Positions 25,461 through 34,349 of a DNA stretch of 64,000 nucleotides are shown here, piece by piece. The translations under genes and the position numbers were made by a program. The DNA is taken from contig NZ_BOML01000013.1 in NCBI RefSeq assembly GCF_016862175.1, positions 332,017 to 396,016 of the forward strand, read 5' to 3'. The stretch comes from Paractinoplanes durhamensis (GTDB lineage: Bacteria; Actinomycetota; Actinomycetes; Mycobacteriales; Micromonosporaceae). The notes beneath the pieces are model-generated. The model searched no databases. It was given only the letters and a program-made list of their open reading frames with translations, and was not told the origin of the DNA. The number at the start of each line of letters is the position of its first letter. The stretch's first letter is position 1.

Positions 25461-26720
25461 TCAGTGCCAGATCTCCTGGTGGTCACGGTGGGTCGCCAGG
25501 TAGGCGCCGGCGCCGAAGTGGTGGTCGTAGAAGTCGGTGTCCAGGTGCTGGGCCTGCAGGTAGTTGAGGATGTGCACGCTCGGCACCGTGCCGGGCACCT
25601 TGCCGAAGGTGTCGTCGATGTAGCGGACCTCGTCGGTGAGCAGGCGGCGGAACGTCTCGTCGTACGGCGCCGCCGACCCGCGCACCGCCGCGTTGTCCGC
25701 CCACGGGCCGGGCGTGTCCGGGTGGAACGGGCCGCCGCGGCCGAACTTGCGCTCGGTGAACCTCTCCACCGCATCCTCGGCGTCGCGCACGTGCGGGCGG
25801 GTCAGGGTCTCGAAGACGCCGGGCAGGCCGGTCGGGTTGGGGAACGGCCAGCGGTCGTCGTGCTCGACGTGGAGGCCGAGGCCGGGCACGTCCGGATTCC
25901 CGGCGGCGCCGAGGATGGACAGCCGGTCGATCCCGTCGAACGTCCAGCCGCCCAGGCCGAGGCCGCCGAGCAGCAGGTGCCCGTTGTAGACGCTGGTGAT
26001 CAGCTCGGCGCTCGCCTCGGCCAGCGTGTACTGCTCGACGAAGGACAGCGGGAACGGGTCACCGGCGTGCCGCAGCGACGGGTGGTCGCTGCCGGGGATC
26101 GGGCGGTGGTTGATGTCGTCGTAGACGCCGTAGCCGTTCTGCAGGAAGAACGCCAGGTTGGCGATCAGGTGCTGGGCGAGGTCGGCGACCGGGATGACCA
26201 GCAGCGAACCGGGGTGGTTCGCGATCCAGGTGTTGTGGCCCTCCAGGTAGGGCTCCTCGCGGGGCAGCCAGATCCGCTGGTCGGAGAGCTTGTGGTAGCG
26301 CTTGACGGTGGCTTCGAGCCAGTCCTCGTCCGGGTCCGGGGCGGCGTCCCGGCTGGACAGGAAGTAGGTGCCGGAGTCGTCGGTGAAGAAGAACTCGGTG
26401 GTGTGGAAGCCGGCCGCCGACGGGAACGTGCGCCCGCCGGCCGATCCGGAGTAGTTCGGCAAGGCCGGGGCGTAGCCCGGATGGTGCGAGATGCCGAAGT
26501 TCCAGCCGGTCACCCCGGTGACGGTGGCCAGCACCAGGGCCCGCTCCACCTCGCTGAGCGGCTGCACCGGCTTCGAGCTGCTGAAGGCGAGGGCGCCGGC
26601 CGGGATCGCGCCGCCGACCGGGAAACGGCGCGACCGGCGCCCGGTGATCGCCGAGACCAGCGGGAACTCCAGCAGGGCGGCGATCGCCTGCTGTTCCTTG
26701 GCCGAGATGTCCAGCGTCAT
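25461..26720 (-). CDS. Nitroreductase/SagB-like protein of unknown role
   Basis: A 419-residue cytoplasmic protein. Faint nitroreductase-fold features are visible: RRSRRFPVGG early, a TVTGVTG segment followed by GGRTFPSAAGFHTTEFFFTD (compare the RxTxPSAGALxxxExYV strand of SagB-type oxidases), and SVYNGHLLLGGLGLGGWTFDG, like the AAxNLLLAAxxLGLGG helix of nitroreductases. The remaining C-terminal 120 residues are rich in His/Asp and match nothing I know. It overlaps its upstream neighbour by 4 bp and stands 1 bp from ssuD, so a role in sulfonate oxidation or flavin reduction is inferred. Confidence 0.5.
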   Translation of the reverse strand: MTLDISAKEQQAIAALLEFPLVSAITGRRSRRFPVGGAIPAGALAFSSSKPVQPLSEVERALVLATVTGVTGWNFGISHHPGYAPALPNYSGSAGGRTFPSAAGFHTTEFFFTDDSGTYFLSSRDAAPDPDEDWLEATVKRYHKLSDQRIWLPREEPYLEGHNTWIANHPGSLLVIPVADLAQHLIANLAFFLQNGYGVYDDINHRPIPGSDHPSLRHAGDPFPLSFVEQYTLAEASAELITSVYNGHLLLGGLGLGGWTFDGIDRLSILGAAGNPDVPGLGLHVEHDDRWPFPNPTGLPGVFETLTRPHVRDAEDAVERFTERKFGRGGPFHPDTPGPWADNAAVRGSAAPYDETFRRLLTDEVRYIDDTFGKVPGTVPSVHILNYLQAQHLDTDFYDHHFGAGAYLATHRDHQEIWH

Positions 26721-27481
26721 GCCGTCACCGCCAGCACGAACGCCGCGACCGTATCGGCGACCCGGCGGTGGGCGACCTCGTTGAGCACGTCGTGCCCGGC
26801 GCCGTCGATCACCTCGACCCGCAGGCCGGGCAGCCGCTCCTGCCATCGCCGGACGCCGTCGAGCGGCGCGACCTGGTCGTCCTGGCCGTGCACGGCCAGC
26901 AGCGGCACCCGCAGGCCGGGCAGCTCCGCGTCGAGGCGCTCCCAGGCCGGCGGGAACGCGGCGGCCAGCAGCTCCACGATGTCGCCGGAGGTGAACGCGA
27001 GGGGGTCGGTCTCCAGCTGGTCGAGGTAGAACGGGTCGGACGACAGGGCCTCGGGGTCGAGGTCGAGGGTCTCGCCCGCCGCCTCGGTCAGCCACGCGAG
27101 CGGGGACAGCGGGGCGCCGCTGACCACCACGCCGCGGAAGTCCTCCTCCAGCGCGGTCAGCACGGCGACCAGACTGCCGAGTGAGTGGCCGCCGACCACC
27201 AGCGGTATGCCGTGCTCTCTCGCCAGCGACGCGAGAACGCGAGCGTTTTGGACGAGGTCGTCGAGCGAACCGAAATGCCCGCGCGAACCCTCGGTCAGGC
27301 CGTGGCCGATCTCGTCGAGCGCCCACAGGTCGATGCCGTGGGCGCCGAGCTCGGCGGCGTAACGGTGGTAGAGGCCGGTGTGCTCGCCGAACCCGTGCAG
27401 GAAGACCAGAGCGGCGCGCGGGTCGGGAGTGGACCAGTGGCGGTAGTAGACGCGGCCGGTGGCGCCGTCGAAGAAGGGCAT
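26717..27481 (-). CDS. Alpha/beta hydrolase, monoacylglycerol lipase-like
   Basis: A 254-residue hydrolase. It has the oxyanion segment LVFLHGFGEHTGLY, the nucleophile elbow GGHSLGS (Ser near residue 96), an Asp in VHGQDDQVAPLDG and His in DGAGHDVLNE, together forming a catalytic triad. The short cap and the HGFGEH motif are those of the monoacylglycerol lipase/lysophospholipase group. No signal peptide. It overlaps the upstream permease stop (TGATG) and may hydrolyse an ester of the organosulfur substrate. Confidence 0.85.
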   Translation of the reverse strand: MPFFDGATGRVYYRHWSTPDPRAALVFLHGFGEHTGLYHRYAAELGAHGIDLWALDEIGHGLTEGSRGHFGSLDDLVQNARVLASLAREHGIPLVVGGHSLGSLVAVLTALEEDFRGVVVSGAPLSPLAWLTEAAGETLDLDPEALSSDPFYLDQLETDPLAFTSGDIVELLAAAFPPAWERLDAELPGLRVPLLAVHGQDDQVAPLDGVRRWQERLPGLRVEVIDGAGHDVLNEVAHRRVADTVAAFVLAVTA

Positions 27482-28983
27482 CAGTTGCTCCGGTGGTCGC
27501 CGTGGACGGCGTCGAGGATGCCCAGCTCGGCCAGGCGCTCCTGCTCGGCCTCGGACAGCGTCTGGATCGAGCCGACCCGGGCGGCGATCTCCGGCTTGGT
27601 CGCCCGCAGCTGCAGGAAGCGGGCCAGGCCGACGAGGAGCAGGGCGATGAACACATACGGGAGGTACTTGTAGGCACCGGCCGGGACCGGGATCAGGTTC
27701 TTGTAGATCACGTAGAGGATGCCGGCCGCGGCCGGCACCGCGACCACCACGACGCCCGGGGTCAAGGCTTTGATCTTGCGCAGCCACAGCGGGGTCGCGA
27801 TCGCCACCAGCAGGTAGGCGAACAGGTAGGCGTAGCTGGAGACGATGCCGACGTAGACGTCCCACTGGAACCGGCCGACCGAGTTGACCGTGCCGATCAG
27901 GCCGATGATGAAGCCGACCACGCTGACCAGGGCGATCGCGACGTGCGGCGTACGGAAGGAGGCGTGCACCCGGCCGAGCGAGGCGGGCAGGGCGTGCTCG
28001 CGGGCCAGGGTGAACAGGCTGCGCGCCCCGGAGTTGATGACCGCCGCGGAGAACACGATCATCGCGGTGCCGAGCGACAGCGTGACGATGTAGGTGACCC
28101 AGCCGACGTTCGCGTTGTCGGCGACCACCGGCAGCGGGGTGCTGTCGGCGTCCAGCAGCTTCGGCCCCTGGAAGCCGAGGACCTCCGGGTAGGTGGCGAA
28201 GAGGTAGAGCGCGGACAGGATGATGACCAGCCGCAGCACCGCCCGGGGCACGTTGCGGTGCGCGTCGCGGGCCTCGTGGCCGAGGGAGGCGGAGCTCTCG
28301 AACCCGGCGTACGACCCGACCGCGGTGACCGCGGCGATCAGGGTGGTGCTGGCACCCAGATGGCTGAGGCTGAACTGCTCGGTGTCGAGGTTCGCGCCAT
28401 AGTGGAGGTAGGAGGCGATCAGCACCACGAAGATCGCCACCAGCGACACGACCTCGAAGCCCAGACCCCACTTGACCGACAGGCTGACCCCGCGGAACGG
28501 CAGGTAGAAGGCGGCGGCCGAGGCGAGCACGAGCAGCAGTACCTTGATCGCCAGATGGTCGGTGTGCAGGCCGATCTCCTGCAGGAACGCGTTGAAGTAG
28601 AGCACCGCGCCGAGCACGCCGCCGGCCGCGAAGCCGATGTAGCCGAGGATCAGCGCCCAGCCGGTGACGAACGCGGCGACCGGGCCGAGGCCGTTGCCGG
28701 CGTAGGTGCCGAGCGATCCGGAGGAGACGGTCCGCTTGGCCTGGAACGAGATGAGCGCGGCGATCAGGTAGACCAGCGCGCCGCCGACGATCGCCGCCCA
28801 GAAGGCGCCTTTGCCGGCGACGAGGAACAACGAGCCGGGTACGCCGGCGATCGCGACGCTGGGGGCGGCCGCGGCCAGCCCCTGGGCGAAGACGCCGAGC
28901 CCGGACACGGCGCCGGCGGGCAGCTCTCCCCCGCCGTCGGCGGCCGGGGGTCTGGTGGTGAGGGTGGATTCGTCAGTGGTCAT
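27481..28983 (-). CDS. APC-family amino acid permease
   Basis: A 500-residue membrane protein with about 12 TM helices. Helix 1 region shows AAAAPSVAIAGVPGSLFLVAG, and the consensus APC loop after helix 8 reads VINSGARSLFTLAREHALPASLGRVH. It resembles the APC subgroup of EutP/putrescine-like permeases. It is the first gene of the long sulfur operon, with about 230 bp between its ATG and the dyad at 29212. It may bring in an amino acid such as taurine, methionine or a sulfonate analogue; this is inferred from position only. Confidence 0.88.
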   Translation of the reverse strand: MTTDESTLTTRPPAADGGGELPAGAVSGLGVFAQGLAAAAPSVAIAGVPGSLFLVAGKGAFWAAIVGGALVYLIAALISFQAKRTVSSGSLGTYAGNGLGPVAAFVTGWALILGYIGFAAGGVLGAVLYFNAFLQEIGLHTDHLAIKVLLLVLASAAAFYLPFRGVSLSVKWGLGFEVVSLVAIFVVLIASYLHYGANLDTEQFSLSHLGASTTLIAAVTAVGSYAGFESSASLGHEARDAHRNVPRAVLRLVIILSALYLFATYPEVLGFQGPKLLDADSTPLPVVADNANVGWVTYIVTLSLGTAMIVFSAAVINSGARSLFTLAREHALPASLGRVHASFRTPHVAIALVSVVGFIIGLIGTVNSVGRFQWDVYVGIVSSYAYLFAYLLVAIATPLWLRKIKALTPGVVVVAVPAAAGILYVIYKNLIPVPAGAYKYLPYVFIALLLVGLARFLQLRATKPEIAARVGSIQTLSEAEQERLAELGILDAVHGDHRSN

Positions 28984-29333
28984 GGCGGGGGGCCTTTCAG
29001 GCGCGGTTTTTCGGCACGGCGCGGCGGTGGAGCCGGTCGGCGGGCAGGCGTCATCGGCGCCGGGCGATCAGGCCGGCGTCAGGGCGCAGAGATGTCGGGG
29101 GGTCTCAGGAAGGTGAACAGCGACCGCGAGAGCCGGCGTGACGACACAGGTCGAGGTATCGCCGGCTGATGAGGTGGGCTGCCTGGGACACGCGATCACG
29201 TTAACAGAAAGCCTATGGGACTACTAGGGATTAGAATGCCGTGATCAACAGGTGAGACATCGTTGATGAGCTGGCAACACATGCAAAATGTCCAGCCACC
29301 GGACCAGTACTTCCCGGCCGGCGTCAAACACCG
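28984..29333 (-). promoter_or_regulatory. Leader and promoter region of the sulfur operon
   Basis: 350 bp without a gene. It holds the CCTAT-N7-CTAGG dyad at 29212-29228 about 230 bp before the first ATG, which implies a long untranslated leader. It also contains two ATCAC/GTGATCA-type motifs at 29195 and 29240. I see no clear riboswitch fold, though a leader of this length could hold one. Confidence 0.4.
29212..29228. promoter_or_regulatory. CCTAT-N7-CTAGG dyad upstream of the sulfur operon
   Basis: On the operon strand it reads CCTAG-TAGTCCC-ATAGG, with the same arm spacing as CCTAT-TCTGCTG-ATAGG at 10074-10090. This shared element, at both the operon and the CBS-like gene, is the best evidence for common sulfur control in the window. 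Confidence 0.45.
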
Positions 29334-30185
29334 CTACTCGCGCTGAGCGGGCCGGCCCCAGACCTCGGCCACCCGTGCGGACTCCAGCTCGGCCTGGGCG
29401 TGGCCGGCCCGGGCCGCCGCCGCCCGATGCGCCGGATCCAGCACGTTGCGGCCGAAGGCACGTTTCGCGGCCTTGTCCGGCCGGATCAGGACGACGTCGG
29501 TGCCGAGAGCGGCGAGGTGCCGGCTCAACCTGTTCGCCGGGCCGAAGCTCGCGGTCACCGGCGCGAGGATGACGACCCGGTCGTAGCCGGCGGCGAGGTC
29601 GGCGTTGACCGGCGAACGCACGCCGCCGTCGATGAAGCGGCGATCGCCGATGGTGACCGGTGGCCAGACCCCGGGCACCGCGCAGCTGGCGCCGACCGCG
29701 TCCACCAGGTCGACATCCTGGTCGCGGTCGAAGACCACGAACTCGCCGGTCCGCGCGTCGACCGCGGTGATCAGCAGCCGGCGGTCGGGCCAGCCCTGGT
29801 CACCCAGGCGGGCCGCGATGACCGCCCGGCGATCGGCCTCCGGCAGGGTCGGCGCGGCGAGCGCCATCGCGCCGATCCGGGCCCGGGCCTTCTGGTCGTC
29901 GCGCCGGCCCACCGCCGCCCACGCCCAGCGCAGGATCATCCCCGCGCCGAGCCGGGCCGGGATCTCCGCGGCCGGCGGCGCGAGCTGGCTCGCGTACATC
30001 GCCTGCGCGTCGACGCCGCCCGCCACCAGCGCGCCCACCACCGACCCGGCGGACGTGCCGATGACCACGTCGGCGTCGGTCAGGTCGGTCCCCGCCCCGG
30101 CCCCGGCCAGGCCGGTCAGCATCCCGATCTCCCAGGCGACGCCGGTAACGCCGCCACCGCCCAGCACCAACGCACGTGTCGCCAT
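29334..30185 (-). CDS. Patatin-like phospholipase
   Basis: A 283-residue patatin-family serine hydrolase. It has the glycine-rich oxyanion loop LGGGGVTG (residues 8-15), the nucleophile motif GTSAGS (Ser near residue 46) and the catalytic dyad Asp in FIDGGVRSPVN (near residue 190). No signal peptide; cytoplasmic action on phospholipids or lipid esters is expected. ATG start at 30185. It follows the SGNH/beta-helix gene on the same strand by 28 bp, so the two could be co-transcribed. Confidence 0.9.
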   Translation of the reverse strand: MATRALVLGGGGVTGVAWEIGMLTGLAGAGAGTDLTDADVVIGTSAGSVVGALVAGGVDAQAMYASQLAPPAAEIPARLGAGMILRWAWAAVGRRDDQKARARIGAMALAAPTLPEADRRAVIAARLGDQGWPDRRLLITAVDARTGEFVVFDRDQDVDLVDAVGASCAVPGVWPPVTIGDRRFIDGGVRSPVNADLAAGYDRVVILAPVTASFGPANRLSRHLAALGTDVVLIRPDKAAKRAFGRNVLDPAHRAAAARAGHAQAELESARVAEVWGRPAQRE

Positions 30186-30213
30186 GACCGCACGCTATCG
30201 CTCGATCTCCCCT

Positions 30214-32091
30214 TCAGCGAGCGGACAACGCTCCCGGGACCGCGACCAGCCCGTCGAACCACTTCTGGGCCATCTTGGCGTACCCCTGGTCGTTGGGGTG
30301 CGTGCCGTCCTCGTAGTCCCCGGCGGCGACGGTCAGCAGCGGGTACATGTCGACCACCCGGATCCGCCGGCCGCTCGCCACCCGCGCGTCGGCGACCCGC
30401 TGCACGGCGGCGTTGTACTCCTTGATCCGCGCCATGATCGTCGCGCTCACCGGGCGGTCGATGATCTTCGCAACGAACAGGTCGATGCGCGCGTCGACGC
30501 CGTGGATCCGGTCGACCAGCACGCCCAGCTGCTGCTCGAGGGTGGCGACGGCCAGGGTCAGGTCGGAGACGTCGTTGGTGCCGATGTGCAGCAGGACGAC
30601 GTGCGGCACCGTCGCCCGGAGCGCGGCTTCCACCCGTACATCAAGGTCGGTGATCTTTTTGCCCTCGTAGCCCTGGTGGTCGGGGTCGGGGAGGTCGCCG
30701 GCCCGGTTGTAGCGGGTGCCGACGAAATCGATCGAGTAATTCGCGGCGAGGAGCAACTGCCGGAGAACCTTGCGGTACGCGCCGGGCCGCGTGCGGTCCA
30801 TGCCGTCGGTGATCGAGTCGCCCAGCGCCATGATCCGGCAGCCGGTCAGCACCACGTTCTCCAGCAGCGTCGCCGACTCGGCCGTGTCCTGGATCGCGGA
30901 CGGATCGGCCGAGCGCCAGCGGGTGCCGGCCACGGTCGCGTTGGTCGCCGCGTTGAGAAACACCGCGCGCCCGCCGCCGTAGGCGACGTTGTCCCGGACG
31001 AACACCCGGTCGGAGCCGTTCACCGACACGCCGTCGGCGACCGCGCCCGGGTATCCGGCGTCCCGCACGGTGTTGCCGGCAACCTGGATCATCGCCCCGG
31101 CGTCGAGGCGGATCGCGTCGGCCTTCGGGCGGTGCACCCGGTTGTCGCGGATCTGGGAGCTGTCGACACCGGTGAGCGCGACGCCGTAGGTGCCCGCACC
31201 GCCGACGTCGATGCTGTTGTCGGCGATCAGCAGGCCGGCGATCTGGCTCGCGCCCACCACGCCCTGAACGCCCGCGGCGGCCGGCTGCAGGATCGTGTTC
31301 CCGGTGATCAGCACCCCGCGGACGGACCCGCCGGTGTCGGCGAGCTGCACGCCGAGGCGTACGTCCCGGAAGGTGTTTCCCCTGATGGTGACGCCGACCG
31401 TGGTGCCGGTGACCGAGACCCCGCTGCCGCCGCTGACCGTGTTGCCGGCGATCACCAGCGCGCTGCTCGCCTCGCTGACGATCGCGTCGCCGGTGCCGCC
31501 GGTAATGGTGTTGCCGGTGATCGATCCGGAGCGGCCGCCGCTGACCACGATGCCGGTCGCGCCGGTGAGGGTGTTGCCCCGGCAGGTGAAGCCGATCGAC
31601 CCCGAGCCGAACCGGAACCCGCCGCCGCCCTGGACGTCGTTGCCGGTCACCGTCGCGTATTTCGCACCCTCGACGGCCACCGCGAGCTGTCCGGAGCTCC
31701 GGAACGCGCACCGGTTCACGATCACGCGTTCGCCGCCGCCAGCCACCCGCACGCCCGTGCTTTCCACACCATCAAAAGCACAAGATCCAATCCGAACACC
31801 GGCTCCGCGTACGACGATGGCGGTGCCGCCGTGCAGAACGAGCCCGTCGACGGTGTGCCCGCCGGTGACCAGATCGAGCAGGGTCAGCCCCGAGGTCCCG
31901 GCCAGGATCGTCGCGCCCCGGCCGGTGAGCCGCCGGCCGGCCGCCTGGTCGAGGGTGAGCGTCCCGGTGATCAGATAGACGTTCTCCGGACCGCCCAGGT
32001 CCACCACCCGCTGCCCGGCCAGCGCCGCGCGCAGGGCCAGGGTGTCGTCCGTGACGCCGTCACCGGCCGCGCCGGGCACACTTGTGTCCAC
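30214..32091 (-). CDS. Parallel beta-helix (pectate-lyase-3-like) protein fused to a C-terminal SGNH/GDSL hydrolase
   Basis: A 625-residue two-domain protein. Residues about 8-410 are a right-handed beta-helix, opening AAGDGVTDDTLALRAAL and carrying more than ten turns with IxGNTIxGG-type repeats. Residues about 420-620 are an SGNH hydrolase: block I ALGDSITDG, block III GTND (LLHIGTNDVSD), and block V DGTHPNDQGY. The pairing suggests de-esterification of a bound polysaccharide. The start is GTG at 32091 with GGGG 9 bp upstream. No signal peptide precedes the helix, unlike its divergent paralogue at 32239, so export is unclear or uses another path. Confidence 0.82.
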   Translation of the reverse strand: MDTSVPGAAGDGVTDDTLALRAALAGQRVVDLGGPENVYLITGTLTLDQAAGRRLTGRGATILAGTSGLTLLDLVTGGHTVDGLVLHGGTAIVVRGAGVRIGSCAFDGVESTGVRVAGGGERVIVNRCAFRSSGQLAVAVEGAKYATVTGNDVQGGGGFRFGSGSIGFTCRGNTLTGATGIVVSGGRSGSITGNTITGGTGDAIVSEASSALVIAGNTVSGGSGVSVTGTTVGVTIRGNTFRDVRLGVQLADTGGSVRGVLITGNTILQPAAAGVQGVVGASQIAGLLIADNSIDVGGAGTYGVALTGVDSSQIRDNRVHRPKADAIRLDAGAMIQVAGNTVRDAGYPGAVADGVSVNGSDRVFVRDNVAYGGGRAVFLNAATNATVAGTRWRSADPSAIQDTAESATLLENVVLTGCRIMALGDSITDGMDRTRPGAYRKVLRQLLLAANYSIDFVGTRYNRAGDLPDPDHQGYEGKKITDLDVRVEAALRATVPHVVLLHIGTNDVSDLTLAVATLEQQLGVLVDRIHGVDARIDLFVAKIIDRPVSATIMARIKEYNAAVQRVADARVASGRRIRVVDMYPLLTVAAGDYEDGTHPNDQGYAKMAQKWFDGLVAVPGALSAR

Positions 32092-32238
32092 AGTAGATTT
32101 CCCCGTTCTTGCTACTTCGTGGCGGGAGCAGCGTACGGCGGCGCGGTCGTCTCGTGTGGCCCCGCCGCGGGACAGCGCGGGGCTCTCGCCCGTCGATATG
32201 ATCCCGCCCTCACACGATCGGTACGAGGGGACGAATCT

Positions 32239-33747
32239 GTGACAACACGGGGAATCAGCCGCCGGATTCTGCTGGCCGGAGCGCCGGTGGTCGGCGTCAC
32301 CGCGGCGGTCGGCGCACCCGCCGCGCCCGCCCTGGCCGCCGCCGCCGGGCCGGTCGCGACGCCGGCCGACTTCCAGGCGGCCGGCGACGGCGTGGCCGAC
32401 GACACCGCGGCGCTCAACCGTGCTCTGGCCCAGGCCCGGGTGCTCGATTTCGGCGGCCCGGACAGGATCTACCGGGTGACCGCGGACCTGATCGCCGGCC
32501 AGGCCACCCCGCAGTTCCTGGTGGGCACCGGCGCGATCATCCGGTTCAGCGGTGCCAAACATGGTCCGCTGCGCCTGAAGGCGGCCGCGCACCAGGTCTC
32601 CGGCCTGGCGTTCGAGGGCATCGACCCGGCGATCCGCGCCCAGGCGGGCGGCAAGGCGATCATCGTCGAGGACACCGCGCCCGGATCGCGGATCGAGGGT
32701 TGCCGCTTCACCGACCTCGCCGAGAGCGCGATCCTGGTGAACCCGGGGGCGGTCCGCACCCGGATCGCGGGCTGCCTGTTCCAGCATTGCGGGCACCGCC
32801 CGCCGCTGGGCAGCGACGGCAAGCTGGACACGTCCTTCGTGGCCACGCTGCGGATCGCCGCCGACTACACCACGCTGGTCGACAGCCACCTGCTGGACTG
32901 CGACTGGGGCGTCTACTTCCGCGGCCAGCCCGAGATCAGCTACTACGAGTGCAGCGGCAACCTGATCGTCGCCGGCGCCGACGCGACGGGCACGTCGCAG
33001 GGCGTCTCCAACGGCCGCGGCCGCAGCGGCCGGATCGAGAACAACACGATCGTCGGCTTCGTCGACAACAGCATCGACTGCTACGGGTGCACCGGCACGA
33101 CCATCGTCGGCAACACCACCGAGGGCGGCAAGGACGGCGTCTTCATCGGCGACGAGGTGAGCGTGGGCAACACGATCACCGGCAACGTGTTCCGGCGCCC
33201 GCAGCGCGGCGTGCGCATCCTCGCCGGCGACCCGCTCGACAGGTCGGTGACCGGCACGGTCGTCTCCGGCAACGTGATCCTGCAGCCCACCGACGGCGGG
33301 ATCCTGGTGCAGGAGGACGGGACGGCGCAGGTCAGCGGCACGATCATCGCCGACAACCGGATCGACCTGCAGGACAACGCACCCGGCGACTTCGGCATCA
33401 AGGTGGTCGGCGCCGAGGTCACCCGGATCACCGGCAACCACGTCTACCGGTCGCACCTGCACGGCATCCGCCTCGAAGGCGCCGACATCGCCCAGATCAG
33501 CGGCAACATCGTGCAGGACCCGGGCTACGGCTGGACGAACGCCGCCGACAAGGTCTACGACGGCGTCTCGGTGACCACCTCCAACCGGGTGGTCGTCAAG
33601 GACACGGTCGTCTACGGCAGCGCCCGGTGGGCGGTGGACGTCGCCACCGGCAGCGGCATGACGGTCACCGGCACCCGCTGGCGCGCCACCCAGAACGGCG
33701 TCAACCTGCACTCGGGGGTGCTCGCCGCGGACAACGTCGGCTGGTAG
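32239..33747 (+). CDS. Tat-exported parallel beta-helix protein (paralogue of the divergent gene)
   Basis: A 502-residue protein. The N terminus carries a twin-arginine signal (SRRILLAGAPVVG, cleavage near APALAAA). The mature protein starts AAGDGVADDTAALNRAL, nearly the same as its divergent neighbour, then runs through right-handed beta-helix turns (RIENNTIVGF, NTITGNVFRR, VVSGNVILQP). No SGNH domain is present. GTG start at 32239 with GAGGGGA upstream. The two genes share a 147-bp divergent promoter region and probably arose by inverted duplication. The polysaccharide acted on or bound is unknown. Confidence 0.82.
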   Translation: MTTRGISRRILLAGAPVVGVTAAVGAPAAPALAAAAGPVATPADFQAAGDGVADDTAALNRALAQARVLDFGGPDRIYRVTADLIAGQATPQFLVGTGAIIRFSGAKHGPLRLKAAAHQVSGLAFEGIDPAIRAQAGGKAIIVEDTAPGSRIEGCRFTDLAESAILVNPGAVRTRIAGCLFQHCGHRPPLGSDGKLDTSFVATLRIAADYTTLVDSHLLDCDWGVYFRGQPEISYYECSGNLIVAGADATGTSQGVSNGRGRSGRIENNTIVGFVDNSIDCYGCTGTTIVGNTTEGGKDGVFIGDEVSVGNTITGNVFRRPQRGVRILAGDPLDRSVTGTVVSGNVILQPTDGGILVQEDGTAQVSGTIIADNRIDLQDNAPGDFGIKVVGAEVTRITGNHVYRSHLHGIRLEGADIAQISGNIVQDPGYGWTNAADKVYDGVSVTTSNRVVVKDTVVYGSARWAVDVATGSGMTVTGTRWRATQNGVNLHSGVLAADNVGW

Positions 33748-33791
33748 GCCCGCGGTTCGGCGGGTGGCGCACTGACCCCACGGGGAGGCTT

Positions 33792-33970
33792 ATGTTCGTG
33801 GATCAGCGGCGGCGGCTGGGCCTGACGCAGGAGGAGCCGGCCGAGCGGGCCGGGTCAGCGTCCGGGCGATCCGTGAGCTGGAGGCCGGGCGGGTGCAGGT
33901 GCCGAGACCGGCGTCGGCCCGCCTGCCGGCGGGTACCGCGGCCGCCGCATGCCGGAGGCGCCGGCAACTC
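33792..33970 (+). pseudogene. Frameshifted fragment of a helix-turn-helix regulator (XRE/AfsR-type N terminus)
   Basis: From the ATG at 33792 one frame reads MFVDQRRRLGLTQEEPAERAG; after a single-base shift near 33852 the next frame continues VSVRAIRELEAGRVQVPRP and ASARL. Together they rebuild the HTH of XRE or BTAD-type regulators (LGLTQEELAERAGVSVRTIRxLExGRxxxPR). Nothing of the rest of a regulator follows, so this is a truncated remnant. Confidence 0.65.
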
Positions 33971-34349
33971 ACAACTATTCGACCCGGTCAAGGCAGTTGA
34001 CCATTAAACGACTTCAGATCCTATTTCTGTTTGATAACGGCACCGTGGGGCTGACTAAGATCGCCCGATAGTGACCATGGGAGCCCCGATCGCCTACCAC
34101 GGTCGGGCAGGAAACCCTGAGCTACCTTGCGTGCCCGCCTCCACAGTGCACATACTCGGGCATGGTACGCCTATCCGTGCAACTTGCATTATTAGCTACT
34201 CGACGACAGCCGAGAAACTTTCCACCTGGCTAACAGTCGGGTTTGGGGCCTTGGGCCAGGACCCAGTAGGCTGCCAACCTATTACTTAAGCCCGGCCACT
34301 CATTGAAGCGCGTCGACCGTTGTCATCGCAGCATTTGGGGGCTCTGACG
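33971..34349. other. Non-coding, AT-richer stretch before the STAND gene
   Basis: 380 bp with lower GC than the flanks. I find no convincing gene. An AT-rich run (about 33989-34035) could hold a promoter. The drop in GC continues into the STAND gene and marks the left edge of what looks like an inserted island. Confidence 0.4.

Noticed and set aside
29605..32238. Plus-strand frame extending the Tat beta-helix gene upstream by over 800 codons
   Set aside because: The added part is antisense to the patatin and SGNH/beta-helix genes and lacks domains. The Tat signal and ribosome site define the start at 32239.
34010..34035. A CCTAT element near the STAND gene
   Set aside because: CCTAT is followed by ATAAC after 9 bp, so the spacing and second arm do not match the sulfur element. 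Probably chance in an AT-rich stretch.
34071..34289. A 72-codon frame before the STAND gene as a precursor peptide
   Set aside because: No leader-like motif, no ribosome site and no FxSxx or related ending. The frame at 37808-37984 is a far better candidate.
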